A stretch of 64,000 nucleotides of DNA from Schlegelella_A sp038231215 (GTDB lineage Bacteria; Pseudomonadota; Gammaproteobacteria; Burkholderiales; Burkholderiaceae_C). The notes beneath the pieces were generated by a model. That model was given only the letters and a program-made list of their open reading frames with translations, was not told the origin of the DNA and searched no databases. The translations under genes and the position numbers were made by a program. The stretch lies in contig JBBRLS010000018.1 of the NCBI GenBank assembly GCA_038231215.1, positions 1 to 64,000 of the forward strand. Direction: 5' to 3'. Of the stretch, positions 33,120-41,716 are shown piece by piece; the stretch's first letter is position 1; every line of letters starts with the position of its first letter.

Positions 33120-35242
33120 TGGCCCAAGTCGATACCGCGCCGCTGTTGGTCGAGCTGCTCGTCGAGGAACTGCCGCCCAAAGCGTTGAAGGCGATCGGTG
33201 CGGCGTTCGCCGACGGCATCGGCAACGGCTTGATCCGCGCGCAGCTGAAGCTGCGCGACGCGGACTGGACCTGGTACGCGACGCCGAGGCGACTGGCGGT
33301 TCTGGTCCCGAATGTGCTCGCCCGCGCTTCGGATCGCGCCGGGGAAATCAAGCTGATGCCCGCAAGCGTGGGTCTTTCTGCTGCCGGCGAGCCGACGCCC
33401 GCGCTGCTCAAGAAGCTGGCAGCGCTCGGCGCCGACGCAACGGTGGTTCCGCGACTCAAACGGCGCATCGACGGCAAGGCCGAAACCTTGTTCTTCGACA
33501 GCATCGTTGCGGGCGTCAGCGTGGCCGACGGGTTGCAGCAGGCACTCGAAGCAACGCTTGCGCGCCTGCCCATCCCGAAGGTCATGCAGTACCAGCTCGC
33601 CGACGGCTGGACGACAGTCGCATTCGTCCGCCCGGCGCACGCGCTGGTGGCGCTGCACGGCGATGCCGTCGTGCCCGTGCACGCCCTCGGCCTCAAGGCC
33701 GGCCGCGCCACGCTCGGCCATCGCTTCGAGGCGAAGCAAACGCCGATCCTCGTGCGCGAGGCCTCGAGCTACGAGCAGCAACTGCGCGATGAGGGCGCGG
33801 TGATCGCGAGCTTCGCCGGCCGGCGTGCCGAGACCGCGCGCCAGCTCGCAGCGGCCGCAGCCAGCGCCGGCCTCACGCCAATCGATGACGCGGCCCTCCT
33901 CGACGAGGTGACGGCGCTGGTCGAGCGGCCGAACGTCGTCGCATGCAGCTTCGAGGCCGAGTTTCTCGACGTGCCGCCCGAGTGCCTGATCCTGACGATG
34001 AAGGCCAACCAGAAGTACTTCCCGCTCCTCGATGCGAAGGGCGCGTTGACGAACCGCTTCCTCGTCGTCAGCAACATCGCCCCGGCCGACACGAGCCGCA
34101 TCGTCGAAGGCAACGAGCGCGTTGTCCGGCCACGGCTCGCCGACGCGAAGTTCTTCTTCGACCAGGACCGGAAAAGGACGCTCGAGTCGCGAGTGGCCGG
34201 GCTCGACAGGGTCGTATACAACGCCAAGCTTGGCAGCCAGGGCGAACGAGTGAAGCGCGTGCGCGCGATTGCTCGCTGGGTCGCCGAGCGAATCGGCGCG
34301 AATGTCGAGAACGCCAGCAGGGCCGCCGAGTTGTCCAAGGCCGACCTCCTGACAGACATGGTCGGCGAGTTCCCCGAACTGCAAGGAATCATGGGCGGCT
34401 ACTACGCGGCTCATGACGGCGAAAACGAAGATGTCGTCACGGCCATCAGGTCGCAGTACGTCAATCCTCGCGGCGAGATCGACGAGGCGCCGAATCTCGT
34501 CGCAGCGGCGCTTCTCATTGCCGACCGCGCGGAGACGCTCGTGGGAATCTGGGGCATCGGCCTCAAGCCGACCGGCGAAAAAGACCCCTATGCGCTTCGT
34601 CGACACGCTCTCACGCTGCTTCATGCCTTCTCCTTGCTGACGTTCGCAACCGGCGCTGCAGCGCTGCGCCTCTCTTTGCCCGAGCTGCTCGAATTCGCTC
34701 GCTCCACTTTCTCTGCAGCCCTGTCCGACGACACCGTTGACGAAGTCACGGATTTCATCTACGAGCGGCTCGGTAATCAACTTGCGATGCGCTTCGACGT
34801 ACGCACCGTTGGCGCCGTCATGGCGCTGCGTCCGCCTCTGCAGGAAGTCGAGCCACGCCTCGAGGCCGTCGTGGCCTTTCAGCAGTTGCCCGAAGCATCC
34901 GCTCTTGCTGCCGCAAACAAGCGGGTCGGCAACATCCTTAAGAAGTCGGGCGAAGGCGCAGAGGGTGAGGTCGATACGGCGCTGCTGCGCGAGCCGGCTG
35001 AGGCGGCGTTGCATGGTGCGCTTGGCGAGGTTGGACCACGCTCGGCGGCGGCGTTCGAGCGGCGCGACTATGCCGCGTCGTTGCAGGCACTTGCTGCCCT
35101 GCGCTCGCCGGTCGATGCCTTCTTCGATACCGTCATGGTCAACGTCGACGATGCGGCGCTGCGGACCAACCGACTGGTTCTTCTCGCGGCCTTGCATAAC
35201 GAGATGAACCGAGTGGCTGACCTGTCCAGGCTTGCGACCTGA
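33119..35242 (+). CDS. glyS: Glycine--tRNA ligase beta subunit
   Basis: The 707-residue beta chain binds tRNA(Gly). It starts LLVELLVEELPPKALKAIG and has PTRRLAVL-type (here ATPRRLAVLVP), LGHRFEA, VACSFEAEFLDVPPE, LILTMKANQKYFPLLD, DMVGEFPELQGIMGGYYA and DPYALRRHAL, with the anticodon-binding DALR-like C-terminus. It overlaps glyQ by one base. Confidence 0.99.
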   Translation: MAQVDTAPLLVELLVEELPPKALKAIGAAFADGIGNGLIRAQLKLRDADWTWYATPRRLAVLVPNVLARASDRAGEIKLMPASVGLSAAGEPTPALLKKLAALGADATVVPRLKRRIDGKAETLFFDSIVAGVSVADGLQQALEATLARLPIPKVMQYQLADGWTTVAFVRPAHALVALHGDAVVPVHALGLKAGRATLGHRFEAKQTPILVREASSYEQQLRDEGAVIASFAGRRAETARQLAAAAASAGLTPIDDAALLDEVTALVERPNVVACSFEAEFLDVPPECLILTMKANQKYFPLLDAKGALTNRFLVVSNIAPADTSRIVEGNERVVRPRLADAKFFFDQDRKRTLESRVAGLDRVVYNAKLGSQGERVKRVRAIARWVAERIGANVENASRAAELSKADLLTDMVGEFPELQGIMGGYYAAHDGENEDVVTAIRSQYVNPRGEIDEAPNLVAAALLIADRAETLVGIWGIGLKPTGEKDPYALRRHALTLLHAFSLLTFATGAAALRLSLPELLEFARSTFSAALSDDTVDEVTDFIYERLGNQLAMRFDVRTVGAVMALRPPLQEVEPRLEAVVAFQQLPEASALAAANKRVGNILKKSGEGAEGEVDTALLREPAEAALHGALGEVGPRSAAAFERRDYAASLQALAALRSPVDAFFDTVMVNVDDAALRTNRLVLLAALHNEMNRVADLSRLAT

Positions 35243-35262
35243 CGACCGCCACAATCCGCGTC

Positions 35263-35868
35263 ATGAAGCTCGTCATCCTCGACCGCGACGGCACGATCAA
35301 CGAGGATCGCGACGACTACGTGAAGTCGGCCGACGAGTGGCTGCCGGTGCCCGGCGCGCTCGAGGCGATCGCGCGGCTCAACCACGCCGGCTGGCACACC
35401 GTGATCGCGTCCAACCAGTCGGGGCTGGCGCGCGGCCGCTTCGACATGGCGGCGCTCAACGCCATCCACGCCCGCATGAATCGCGAACTGGCCGAGGTGG
35501 GCGGGCGCATCGACGCGATCTTCTTCTGCCCGCATGGCCCCGACGACGGCTGCCGCTGCCGCAAACCCCTGCCTGGGCTGTTCGAGACGATCGGCGAGCG
35601 CTACGGCATCGACCTCGCCGAGGTGCACGCCGTCGGCGACTCGCTGCGCGACCTTCAGGCCGGCGATGCGGCCGGATGCATGACGCACTTCGTGTGCACC
35701 GGCAAAGGCGCGCGTCTCGACGAGGCCGAACTCGTCGCCGTGCAGAGCGCGGTGCCGAAGGCGCGCATCCATGCCGACCTCGCTGCCTTTGCCCATGAGC
35801 TGCTGCACGAAGAGCGGGTCGAGCGCGGCGATGCGGCGGAGCCCGACTCGGTGTTCGGCGCGCTGTGA
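35263..35868 (+). CDS. gmhB: D-glycero-beta-D-manno-heptose-1,7-bisphosphate 7-phosphatase
   Basis: HAD-family phosphatase of lipopolysaccharide heptose synthesis. The 201-residue protein has motif I LDRDGTINED, motif II VIASNQSG, the zinc-binding insert CPHGPDDGCRCRKP, and motif IV VGDSLRDLQAG. The stop overlaps the next gene's start (TGATG). It sits in the conserved glyS-gmhB-plsC order. Confidence 0.97.
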   Translation: MKLVILDRDGTINEDRDDYVKSADEWLPVPGALEAIARLNHAGWHTVIASNQSGLARGRFDMAALNAIHARMNRELAEVGGRIDAIFFCPHGPDDGCRCRKPLPGLFETIGERYGIDLAEVHAVGDSLRDLQAGDAAGCMTHFVCTGKGARLDEAELVAVQSAVPKARIHADLAAFAHELLHEERVERGDAAEPDSVFGAL

Positions 35869-36608
35869 TGCGGAAAGCGCTCGCGGTGCTCCGCTCGGCA
35901 CTGTTCTTCCTGTTCCTGTTCGTCACCATCGTGCCGTGGGCGACGGTCGCCGTCGTCTATTCGATCTTCGTGCGCGGCACGCGCGTCTACTGGCTGTGCG
36001 CGGGCTGGCTCAAGCTCTCGATCTGGGGCGCGCGCGTCATCTGCGGCGTTCGCGCCCGTGTGCGCGGATGGGAGAACCTGCCCGATACGCCCGTCGTCCT
36101 GCTCTCCAAGCACCAGTCGGCGTGGGAGACGCTGGCCTTCCCGGCCCTCATGCCGCACCCGCTCTGCTACGTCTTCAAGCGCGAGCTGCTCTGGATTCCG
36201 TTCTTCGGCTGGGCGATGGCGCGCATGGACCTGATCCACATCGATCGCAGCAAGCGCGCCGAGGCGTGGGCCAAGGTCGCCGAGCAGGGCCGCCGCTACA
36301 TGGCGCAAGGCAACTGGGTGATCATGTTTCCCGAAGGTACGCGCACCGCCCGCGGCAGCCAGGGCAAGTACAAGAACGGCGGCACCCGCCTCGCCGTCGA
36401 GACCGGTCGGCCCGTGCTGCCGGTGGCCGTGAGCTCGGCACGCTGCTGGCCGCGCAAGAGTTTGGTGCTGCGGCCCGGTGTGGTCGACATCTCGATAGGC
36501 AAGCCCATCTCGTCCACCGGCCGCGACGCCGATTCGCTGATGCGCGAGGTCGAGGCCTGGATCGAGACCGAGATGCGCGTCATCGATCCGGAGGCGTATC
36601 GGATATGA
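35868..36608 (+). CDS. 1-acyl-sn-glycerol-3-phosphate acyltransferase (PlsC family)
   Basis: A 246-residue inner-membrane acyltransferase making phosphatidic acid or a related lipid. An N-terminal hydrophobic helix pair (about 8-35) precedes the acyltransferase motifs: SKHQSAWETLAF (HX4E rather than the usual HX4D, a variant of this betaproteobacterial group), GWAMARMDLIHIDRS, FPEGTRTARG, and VLPVAVSS. The ATG overlaps the gmhB stop, and its stop overlaps the next ATG. Confidence 0.94.
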   Translation: MRKALAVLRSALFFLFLFVTIVPWATVAVVYSIFVRGTRVYWLCAGWLKLSIWGARVICGVRARVRGWENLPDTPVVLLSKHQSAWETLAFPALMPHPLCYVFKRELLWIPFFGWAMARMDLIHIDRSKRAEAWAKVAEQGRRYMAQGNWVIMFPEGTRTARGSQGKYKNGGTRLAVETGRPVLPVAVSSARCWPRKSLVLRPGVVDISIGKPISSTGRDADSLMREVEAWIETEMRVIDPEAYRI

Positions 36609-37492
36609 GCCCGTCGATCGTGCGCGGCCTGCGTCGCATCGTCGACGCGCTGCAGCGCAGCCTCTTCGACGAAGTCGATCGCTCGCCCGTCATCGAGTTG
36701 CCGCCGCCCGCCGACCTGTCGCGCCACCCGCGCGCCAATCGCGAGCTGGCGCTCGACGGCCGGCGCATCGCCTTCCTGCTCAGGCGTTCGCGCCGGCGCA
36801 GCATCGGCTTCGTCGTCGGCGCAGAAGGCCTTGCCGTCAGCGCGCCCAAGTGGGTGGCGCTGCGCGAGATCGACGCCGCAGTGCGCGAAAAGAGCGGCTG
36901 GATCCTCGCCAAGCTCGCCGAGCAGCGCGAGCGCACGTCGCGGCTCGACGCGGCGCGCATCGTCTGGGCCGATGGCGCCGAGATGAGCTATCTCGGCGAC
37001 CGGATCCGCATCGCGCTCGACGCGCGGCATGGCCTGGCCGCCGGTGAGGTCGTGCTCGACGGCGATGCCGAGTCGTCGGTCGGCGCAGATGACGCTCCGT
37101 TGCGCCGCCTGCACGTCGGACTGCCGCACAGCGCCGCGCCCGAACGGCTGCGCGACGCAGTGCAAAGCTGGCTGCAGCGCGAGGCGCGCGCCGTGTTCGA
37201 GGCGCGCTGCAAGCACTTCGCCGAGCGGCTCGGGGTGCGCGTCACGCGCCTCACGCTGTCTTCGGCGACGACGCGCTGGGGCAGCGCCAGCGCCAGCGGC
37301 GCGATCCGGCTTCACTGGCGGCTGATCCATTTTCCGATGGCGACGATCGACTACGTCGTCGCCCACGAGTTGGCGCATCTGCGCGAGATGAACCACAGCC
37401 CGAAGTTCTGGGCGGTCGTGCGCTCGGTCGTGCCCGACTACGAGGCGGCGCGCGGCCAACTCGGCAGCGAACCGCTGGCGGCCTGGGACTGA
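36605..37492 (+). CDS. YgjP-like (SprT/M48-type) metallopeptidase
   Basis: A 295-residue protein of the DUF45/YgjP family. The zinc motif is HELAHLREMNHSPKFW near the C-terminus, with the family signatures RRSRRRSIGFVV and TRWGSASASGAIRLHWRL before it. Such proteins resemble minigluzincin proteases; the natural substrate is unknown. It overlaps the PlsC-family gene by 4 bases (ATGA) and closes the corC-to-YgjP block. Confidence 0.93.
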   Translation: MSPSIVRGLRRIVDALQRSLFDEVDRSPVIELPPPADLSRHPRANRELALDGRRIAFLLRRSRRRSIGFVVGAEGLAVSAPKWVALREIDAAVREKSGWILAKLAEQRERTSRLDAARIVWADGAEMSYLGDRIRIALDARHGLAAGEVVLDGDAESSVGADDAPLRRLHVGLPHSAAPERLRDAVQSWLQREARAVFEARCKHFAERLGVRVTRLTLSSATTRWGSASASGAIRLHWRLIHFPMATIDYVVAHELAHLREMNHSPKFWAVVRSVVPDYEAARGQLGSEPLAAWD

Positions 37493-37520
37493 GCCCCAGC
37501 CCGCGGCGACCGGCGGCGCG

Positions 37521-38621
37521 CTACGGCGCGCTCAGCTCGAAGCGATAGACGCCGTCGTCGCCGATCCGCCGCGCCAGCCTGCCCTGATACCAGAGCGCGT
37601 GCACATGGGCGATCGATTCGCCCATCGCGAAGGTCATCTGATGCAGGTCGAGCGGCCGCCTGAAGATCACCGGCACCAGCTCGAAGGCGCTTTGCGGCCC
37701 TACGGCGGCGAGCGCCTCCAGCACGTCGACGAAGCGTGCCGCGTGGTGCGCCTGCAACTGATCGATGCGCGTGTGCAGGCCCTTGAAGGGCCGGCCGTGC
37801 GAGGGCAGCACGAGCACGTCGGCAGGGATCCGGCGCATGCGCTCGATCGAGTCGAGGTACTGGGTCAGCGAATCGGCCTCGGGCTCGATGTCGATGACGC
37901 TGACGTTGGTGGAAATGCGCGGCAGCACCATGTCGCCGCTGATCAGCACGCCTTGCGCGGCGTTGTGCAGCGCCATGTGCTCCGGCGCGTGGCCGTAGCC
38001 GACGTGGCAGACCCAGTCGCTGAGCGCCGCGCCGCTGCCCACTGCGACCGCGCCGCCGTCGAGCAGGCGCCGGTAGGCCAGCGGCAGCGCTGGGACGAGG
38101 TTCTTGTAGTAGTTGCTGCGCGCGCCGACCTTGCCCACGGCCTCCGGATCGGCCGCCATGCCATGCTGCGCCATGAAGGCCGCCGAGAGCGGCCCGCCGA
38201 AGCCGGCGCTGGCGCTGCTCGCCAGCCGCGCGACGTTGAAGTCGGTGGCGCTGATCCAGAGGCGAACGTTCCAGCGCTCGCACAGCCAGTGCGCGCAGCC
38301 GATGTGGTCGGGATGCATGTGCGTGACGATGACGCGCAGGACAGGCAGGCCGCCGAGCTTGGTCGCAAAGATGCTCTCCCAGGCCGCGCGTGTCGCCGCG
38401 TCGTCGATGCCGCTGTCGACGATGGTCCAGCCCTGGGTGACGACGCCCTCGTCGTCGCGTTCGTCGCGCAGCAGCCAGAGGTTGATGTGGTCGAGCGCGA
38501 AGGGCAGCCCCATGCGCACCCAGAGCACGCCGGGCGCCACCTCGATGGCCGATCCGCGCTCGGGCAGCGTCTCCCCGAAGGGGTAGTCGAGCTGGCGCTC
38601 AAGGGCGTTCATCGGCGTCAT
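37521..38621 (-). CDS. MBL-fold metallohydrolase
   Basis: A 366-residue metallo-beta-lactamase-fold hydrolase: VTHMHPDHIGC (HxHxDH), GHAPEHMALHN, LISGDMVLPRIS and the late His in LPSHGRPF, then a C-terminal winged-helix-like part as in LACTB2/glyoxalase-II relatives. The substrate is unknown. Possible starts are ATG 38621 (chosen) and ATG 38612; the longer frame to 38639 would touch the operator. It is divergent from the LiuR-like gene and shares its operator, so it is likely under the same control and may act on a CoA thioester. Confidence 0.88.
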   Translation of the reverse strand: MTPMNALERQLDYPFGETLPERGSAIEVAPGVLWVRMGLPFALDHINLWLLRDERDDEGVVTQGWTIVDSGIDDAATRAAWESIFATKLGGLPVLRVIVTHMHPDHIGCAHWLCERWNVRLWISATDFNVARLASSASAGFGGPLSAAFMAQHGMAADPEAVGKVGARSNYYKNLVPALPLAYRRLLDGGAVAVGSGAALSDWVCHVGYGHAPEHMALHNAAQGVLISGDMVLPRISTNVSVIDIEPEADSLTQYLDSIERMRRIPADVLVLPSHGRPFKGLHTRIDQLQAHHAARFVDVLEALAAVGPQSAFELVPVIFRRPLDLHQMTFAMGESIAHVHALWYQGRLARRIGDDGVYRFELSAP

Positions 38622-38639
38622 TCGTTCTACACTTTCCAC

Positions 38640-38655
38640 TTTACGTAAACGTCAA
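38640..38655. promoter_or_regulatory. LiuR-type operator between divergent promoters
   Basis: TTTACGTAAACGTCAA lies between the MBL hydrolase gene and the MerR-family gene. It resembles the published LiuR motif of proteobacteria and matches the palindrome at 21743 at 14 of 16 positions. Plus strand: TTTACG, 17 bases, TGTATT; minus strand: TTGACG, 18 bases, TGTAGA. So the site covers both -35/-10 spacers, as is usual for MerR-family regulators. Confidence 0.7.
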
Positions 38656-38672
38656 TCGGGAGTGTATTCGCG

Positions 38673-39107
38673 ATGCCTGCCGGAGCTGCCCTGTCGCGCT
38701 CGCGACATCCCGATCGCGCCGCTGCGGCGACGGTCTTCACGATCGGCGAGCTGGCGCGCGAGTTCGGCGTCACCACCCGCGCGATCCGCTTCTACGAGGA
38801 CTGCGGACTGCTCGACCCGCAGCGTGCCGGCCGCAACCGCGTCTACAGCGCACGAGACCGCACGCGGCTCAAGCTCACGCTGCGCGGCAAGCGCCTGGGC
38901 TTGAAGCTCGCGGCAGTGAAAGAGCTGGTCGACATGTACGAATCGAAGCGCGACACCGGCCCGCAGCTGCGCCGCTTTCTCGGCGTGCTGGCGCGCCATC
39001 GCAGCCAGCTCGAGCAGCGCCTCGGCGATCTGCAGACCACGCTTGCCGAGGTGCTGGCGCAGGAGGCCGAGGCACGGCGCCTGCTCAAGGCGCGAACCGC
39101 ATCGTGA
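38673..39107 (+). CDS. liuR: MerR-family regulator, LiuR-like
   Basis: A 144-residue DNA-binding protein. About 18 residues in, the MerR HTH begins (FTIGELAREFGVTTRAIRFY, then EDCGLLDPQRAGRNRVYSAR) and runs into RTRLKLTLRGKRLGLKLAAV and a dimerising helix with MYESKRDTGPQLRRFL. This pattern is specific for LiuR, the regulator of leucine/isovalerate catabolic genes. No metal-binding cysteines are seen. The predicted -10 ends only four bases before this ATG, so the mRNA may be leaderless. Carbonic anhydrase follows after 7 bases. Confidence 0.88.
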   Translation: MPAGAALSRSRHPDRAAAATVFTIGELAREFGVTTRAIRFYEDCGLLDPQRAGRNRVYSARDRTRLKLTLRGKRLGLKLAAVKELVDMYESKRDTGPQLRRFLGVLARHRSQLEQRLGDLQTTLAEVLAQEAEARRLLKARTAS

Positions 39108-39114
39108 GCCGGTC

Positions 39115-39780
39115 ATGACGACCCATCTCGACGAGCTTTTCGACCGCAACCGTCGCTGGGCCGAGGCGACCGAGCAGCGCTCGCCCGGCTTCTTCACGCA
39201 GCTCCTCGCGCAGCAGGCGCCGCAATACCTCTGGATCGGCTGCGCCGACAGCCGCGTGCCGGCGAACGAACTGGTCGACCTGCTGCCGGGCGAGCTGTTC
39301 GTGCATCGCAACGTCGCCAACGTCGTCGCGCACGGCGACCTCAACTGCCTGAGCGTCATCCAGTTCGCCGCCGACGTGCTGCAGGTGCGGCACATCATCG
39401 TCGTCGGTCATTCGCACTGCGGCGGCGTCATCGCCGCGCTCGAGGGCCGGCGCCTGGGCCTGGCCGACAACTGGCTGCGCTACGTGCAGGACGTGCGCGA
39501 TCGGCACGCCGAGTGGCTGGAGACGGTCGACGCGGCCGCGCGGGTCGACGCGCTCGGCGAGCTCAACGTCGTCGAGCAGGCGCGCCACGTCTGCGAGACG
39601 ACGGTCGTGCGCGACGCCTGGGCGCGCGGCCAGGAGCTGGTCGTGCACGGCTGGTTCTACGGCCTGCAGAACGGCCTGCTCGAGGACCTGCGTTTCACGG
39701 TCGCCAGCCTCGAAGAGGTCGACGCCGAATATGCGCAAGCCGTTGCCGCGGTGCGCGAACGCTACGCCGCGAAGACGTGA
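39115..39780 (+). CDS. can: Beta-class carbonic anhydrase
   Basis: Interconverts CO2 and bicarbonate in the cytosol. The 221-residue protein has zinc ligands Cys43 (GCADSRVP), His99 and Cys102 (VVGHSHCGGV), the Asp45/Arg47 dyad, and HRNVANVVAHGDLN. Length and motifs match E. coli Can (YadF). It lies 7 bases after the LiuR-like gene and its stop overlaps the GTG of aceK, so the three form one unit. It could provide bicarbonate for biotin-dependent acyl-CoA carboxylases. Confidence 0.96.
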   Translation: MTTHLDELFDRNRRWAEATEQRSPGFFTQLLAQQAPQYLWIGCADSRVPANELVDLLPGELFVHRNVANVVAHGDLNCLSVIQFAADVLQVRHIIVVGHSHCGGVIAALEGRRLGLADNWLRYVQDVRDRHAEWLETVDAAARVDALGELNVVEQARHVCETTVVRDAWARGQELVVHGWFYGLQNGLLEDLRFTVASLEEVDAEYAQAVAAVRERYAAKT

Positions 39781-41633
39781 ACGCGCCGCCGGCCTATCCC
39801 GCCGCGCTGACCGATGCGCGTGCCTTCGCCATCGCCAAGGCGATGCTCGAGGGCTTCGATCGCCACTATCGCCTCTTTCGCCAGGCCAGCACCGAGGCGC
39901 AGGCGCGCTTCGAAGCGGCCGACTGGCGCGGCCAGCAGCGCGCCCAGGTGCTGCGCATCGAGTACTACGACACGCGCGTCGAAGAGGCGGCCGAGCGACT
40001 GCAAAGCGAGTTCGAGGCGGCGGCCTTGCCGATGGACGTCTGGCAGCAGGTCAAGCTGCACTACATCGGCCTGCTCATCGACCACTACCAGCCCGAGCTC
40101 GCCGAGACCTTCTTCAACTCGGTGACGACGAAGATCCTGCACCGCAGCTACTTCCACAACGACTTCATCTTCGTCCGACCCGCCGTCTCGACCGAATACA
40201 TCGAGAACAACGAGCCGGCCGCGCTGCCGACCTACCGCGCCTACTATCCGACGCGCGATACGCTGGCCGCGACCTGGCTACGCATCGTCAACAACTTCCA
40301 GCTCCAACGCGAGTTCGAGGACCTGGAGCGCGACGTCGGCTCGGCGATGGCGGCCGTCGACGAGCAGCTCGGCGACGCGCCCTTGCGCACCAACTTCCAG
40401 ATCCAGGTGCTGTCGTCGCTCTTCTTCCGCAACAAGGGCGCCTACCTCGTCGGCAAGATCATCAACGGCTTCCATGAGACGCCGTTCGCGCTGCCGATCC
40501 TGCACGGTAAGGTGGGCGGCCTCGTGATCGACACCGCGCTGTTCGGCGAGGACGAGTTGCTACTCGTCTTCAGCTTCGCCCGCGCCTATTTCATGGTGGC
40601 GATGGAGGTGCCTTCGGCTTACGTGCAGTTCCTGCGCTCCCTGATGCCGCGCAAGCCCCGCTCCGAGATCTACAGCGCGATCGGCCTGCAGAAGCAGGGC
40701 AAGAACATCTTCTACCGCGACTTCCTGATGCACACGCGGCACTCGTCCGACATGTTCCGCATCGCCCCCGGCATCAAGGGCATGGTCATGCTGGTGTTCG
40801 ACCTGCCGAGCTTTCCCTTCGTGTTCAAGGTCATCAAGGACTTCTACCCGGCGCAAAAGGAAACGACGCGCGAGAAGATCAAGGGCAAGTATCTGCTCGT
40901 CAAGCAGCACGACCGGGTCGGCCGCATGGCCGACACGCTCGAGTACAGCAACGTCGCGTTCCCGCGCGATCGCTTCGACGACGAGCTGATTGCCGAGCTG
41001 TTCCACTTCTGTCCCAGCCTGATCGAGGAAGACGGCGACACGCTGGTGATCCGCCATGTCTACATCGAGCGGCGCATGATCCCGCTCAACATCTACCTGC
41101 AGGAAGCGTCGCGCGCGCAGTGCGACCGGGCGGTGGTCGAGTACGGCAACGCCATCAAGGATCTGGTGCGCGCCAACATCTTTCCGGGCGACATGCTGTG
41201 GAAGAATTTCGGCGTGACGCGTCACGGCAAGGTCGTCTTCTACGACTACGACGAGATCGAGTACCTGACCGACTGCAACTTCCGCAAGGTGCCCGAGGCG
41301 CGCAACGAGGAAGAAGAGATGTCGGGCGAGGTCTGGTACGCGGTCGGCCCGAAGGACGTGTTTCCCGAGACCTTCGCTCCGTTCCTGCTCGGCAATCCGG
41401 CAGTGCGCGAGGTCTTCATGGCGCACCATGCGGACTTGCTCGAGCCGGAGTTCTGGCAAGGCCACAAGCAGGAAATCCTGGCCGGCTACGTGCATGATGT
41501 ATTCCCCTACGAGGCGCACAAGCGCTTCGAGGTTCGCCGCGCTGCTTTGGCGCGCGTCGGCAAGCCCGTTGTCATCCTGAGCGAAGCGAAGGATCTCGCC
41601 TCGGCCGAAGATCCTTCACTGCGTTCAGGATGA
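39777..41633 (+). CDS. aceK: Isocitrate dehydrogenase kinase/phosphatase
   Basis: Phosphorylates and dephosphorylates isocitrate dehydrogenase, steering carbon between the TCA cycle and the glyoxylate shunt. The 618-residue protein shows the regulatory N-terminal half (HRSYFHNDFIFVRP) and the kinase half: LVFDLPSFPFVFKVIKDFYP, RVGRMADTLEYSNVAFPR, NIFPGDMLWKNFGVTRHGKV and VFYDYDEIEYLTDCNFR. The start is GTG 39777, overlapping the carbonic anhydrase stop (GTGA). The last ~21 residues (VVILSEAKDLASAEDPSLRS, then G) are translated from a dispersed repeat and are not native AceK sequence. Confidence 0.96.
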   Translation: MNAPPAYPAALTDARAFAIAKAMLEGFDRHYRLFRQASTEAQARFEAADWRGQQRAQVLRIEYYDTRVEEAAERLQSEFEAAALPMDVWQQVKLHYIGLLIDHYQPELAETFFNSVTTKILHRSYFHNDFIFVRPAVSTEYIENNEPAALPTYRAYYPTRDTLAATWLRIVNNFQLQREFEDLERDVGSAMAAVDEQLGDAPLRTNFQIQVLSSLFFRNKGAYLVGKIINGFHETPFALPILHGKVGGLVIDTALFGEDELLLVFSFARAYFMVAMEVPSAYVQFLRSLMPRKPRSEIYSAIGLQKQGKNIFYRDFLMHTRHSSDMFRIAPGIKGMVMLVFDLPSFPFVFKVIKDFYPAQKETTREKIKGKYLLVKQHDRVGRMADTLEYSNVAFPRDRFDDELIAELFHFCPSLIEEDGDTLVIRHVYIERRMIPLNIYLQEASRAQCDRAVVEYGNAIKDLVRANIFPGDMLWKNFGVTRHGKVVFYDYDEIEYLTDCNFRKVPEARNEEEEMSGEVWYAVGPKDVFPETFAPFLLGNPAVREVFMAHHADLLEPEFWQGHKQEILAGYVHDVFPYEAHKRFEVRRAALARVGKPVVILSEAKDLASAEDPSLRSG

Positions 41634-41634
41634 C
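41571..41634. repeat. Dispersed inverted-repeat element, copy 1
   Basis: GTCATCCTGAGCGAAGCGAA with GGATCT forms the left arm and AGATCCTTCACTGCGTTCAG with GATGAC the right arm of an imperfect 26-bp hairpin. It covers the last codons and the stop of aceK. A second copy is at 45174-45243. Elements of this type are scattered in many bacterial genomes. Confidence 0.85.
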
Positions 41635-41694
41635 AAGCACTGTCAGCTCAGGATGACGAGCACTGTCAGCTCAGGATCGCAAGCACTGTCATCG
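41626..41694. repeat. 23-bp tandem repeat, three copies
   Basis: The unit CAGGATGACAAGCACTGTCA plus GCT occurs at 41626-41648, again at 41649-41671 with one change, and as a more divergent copy at 41672-41694. The first copy begins inside the right arm of the dispersed repeat. It fills the gap between aceK and the thiolase gene. Confidence 0.9.
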
Positions 41695-41716
41695 TCATTG
41701 AAAGAGGAGTTCCTCC

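Noticed and set aside
35868..35900. HX4E in the PlsC-family protein as an inactivating change
   Set aside because: The same HQSxWET variant is usual for this betaproteobacterial acyltransferase group, so it is not taken as loss of function.
41626..41694. CRISPR array
   Set aside because: The 23-bp copies are directly tandem, with no spacers and no cas genes near.
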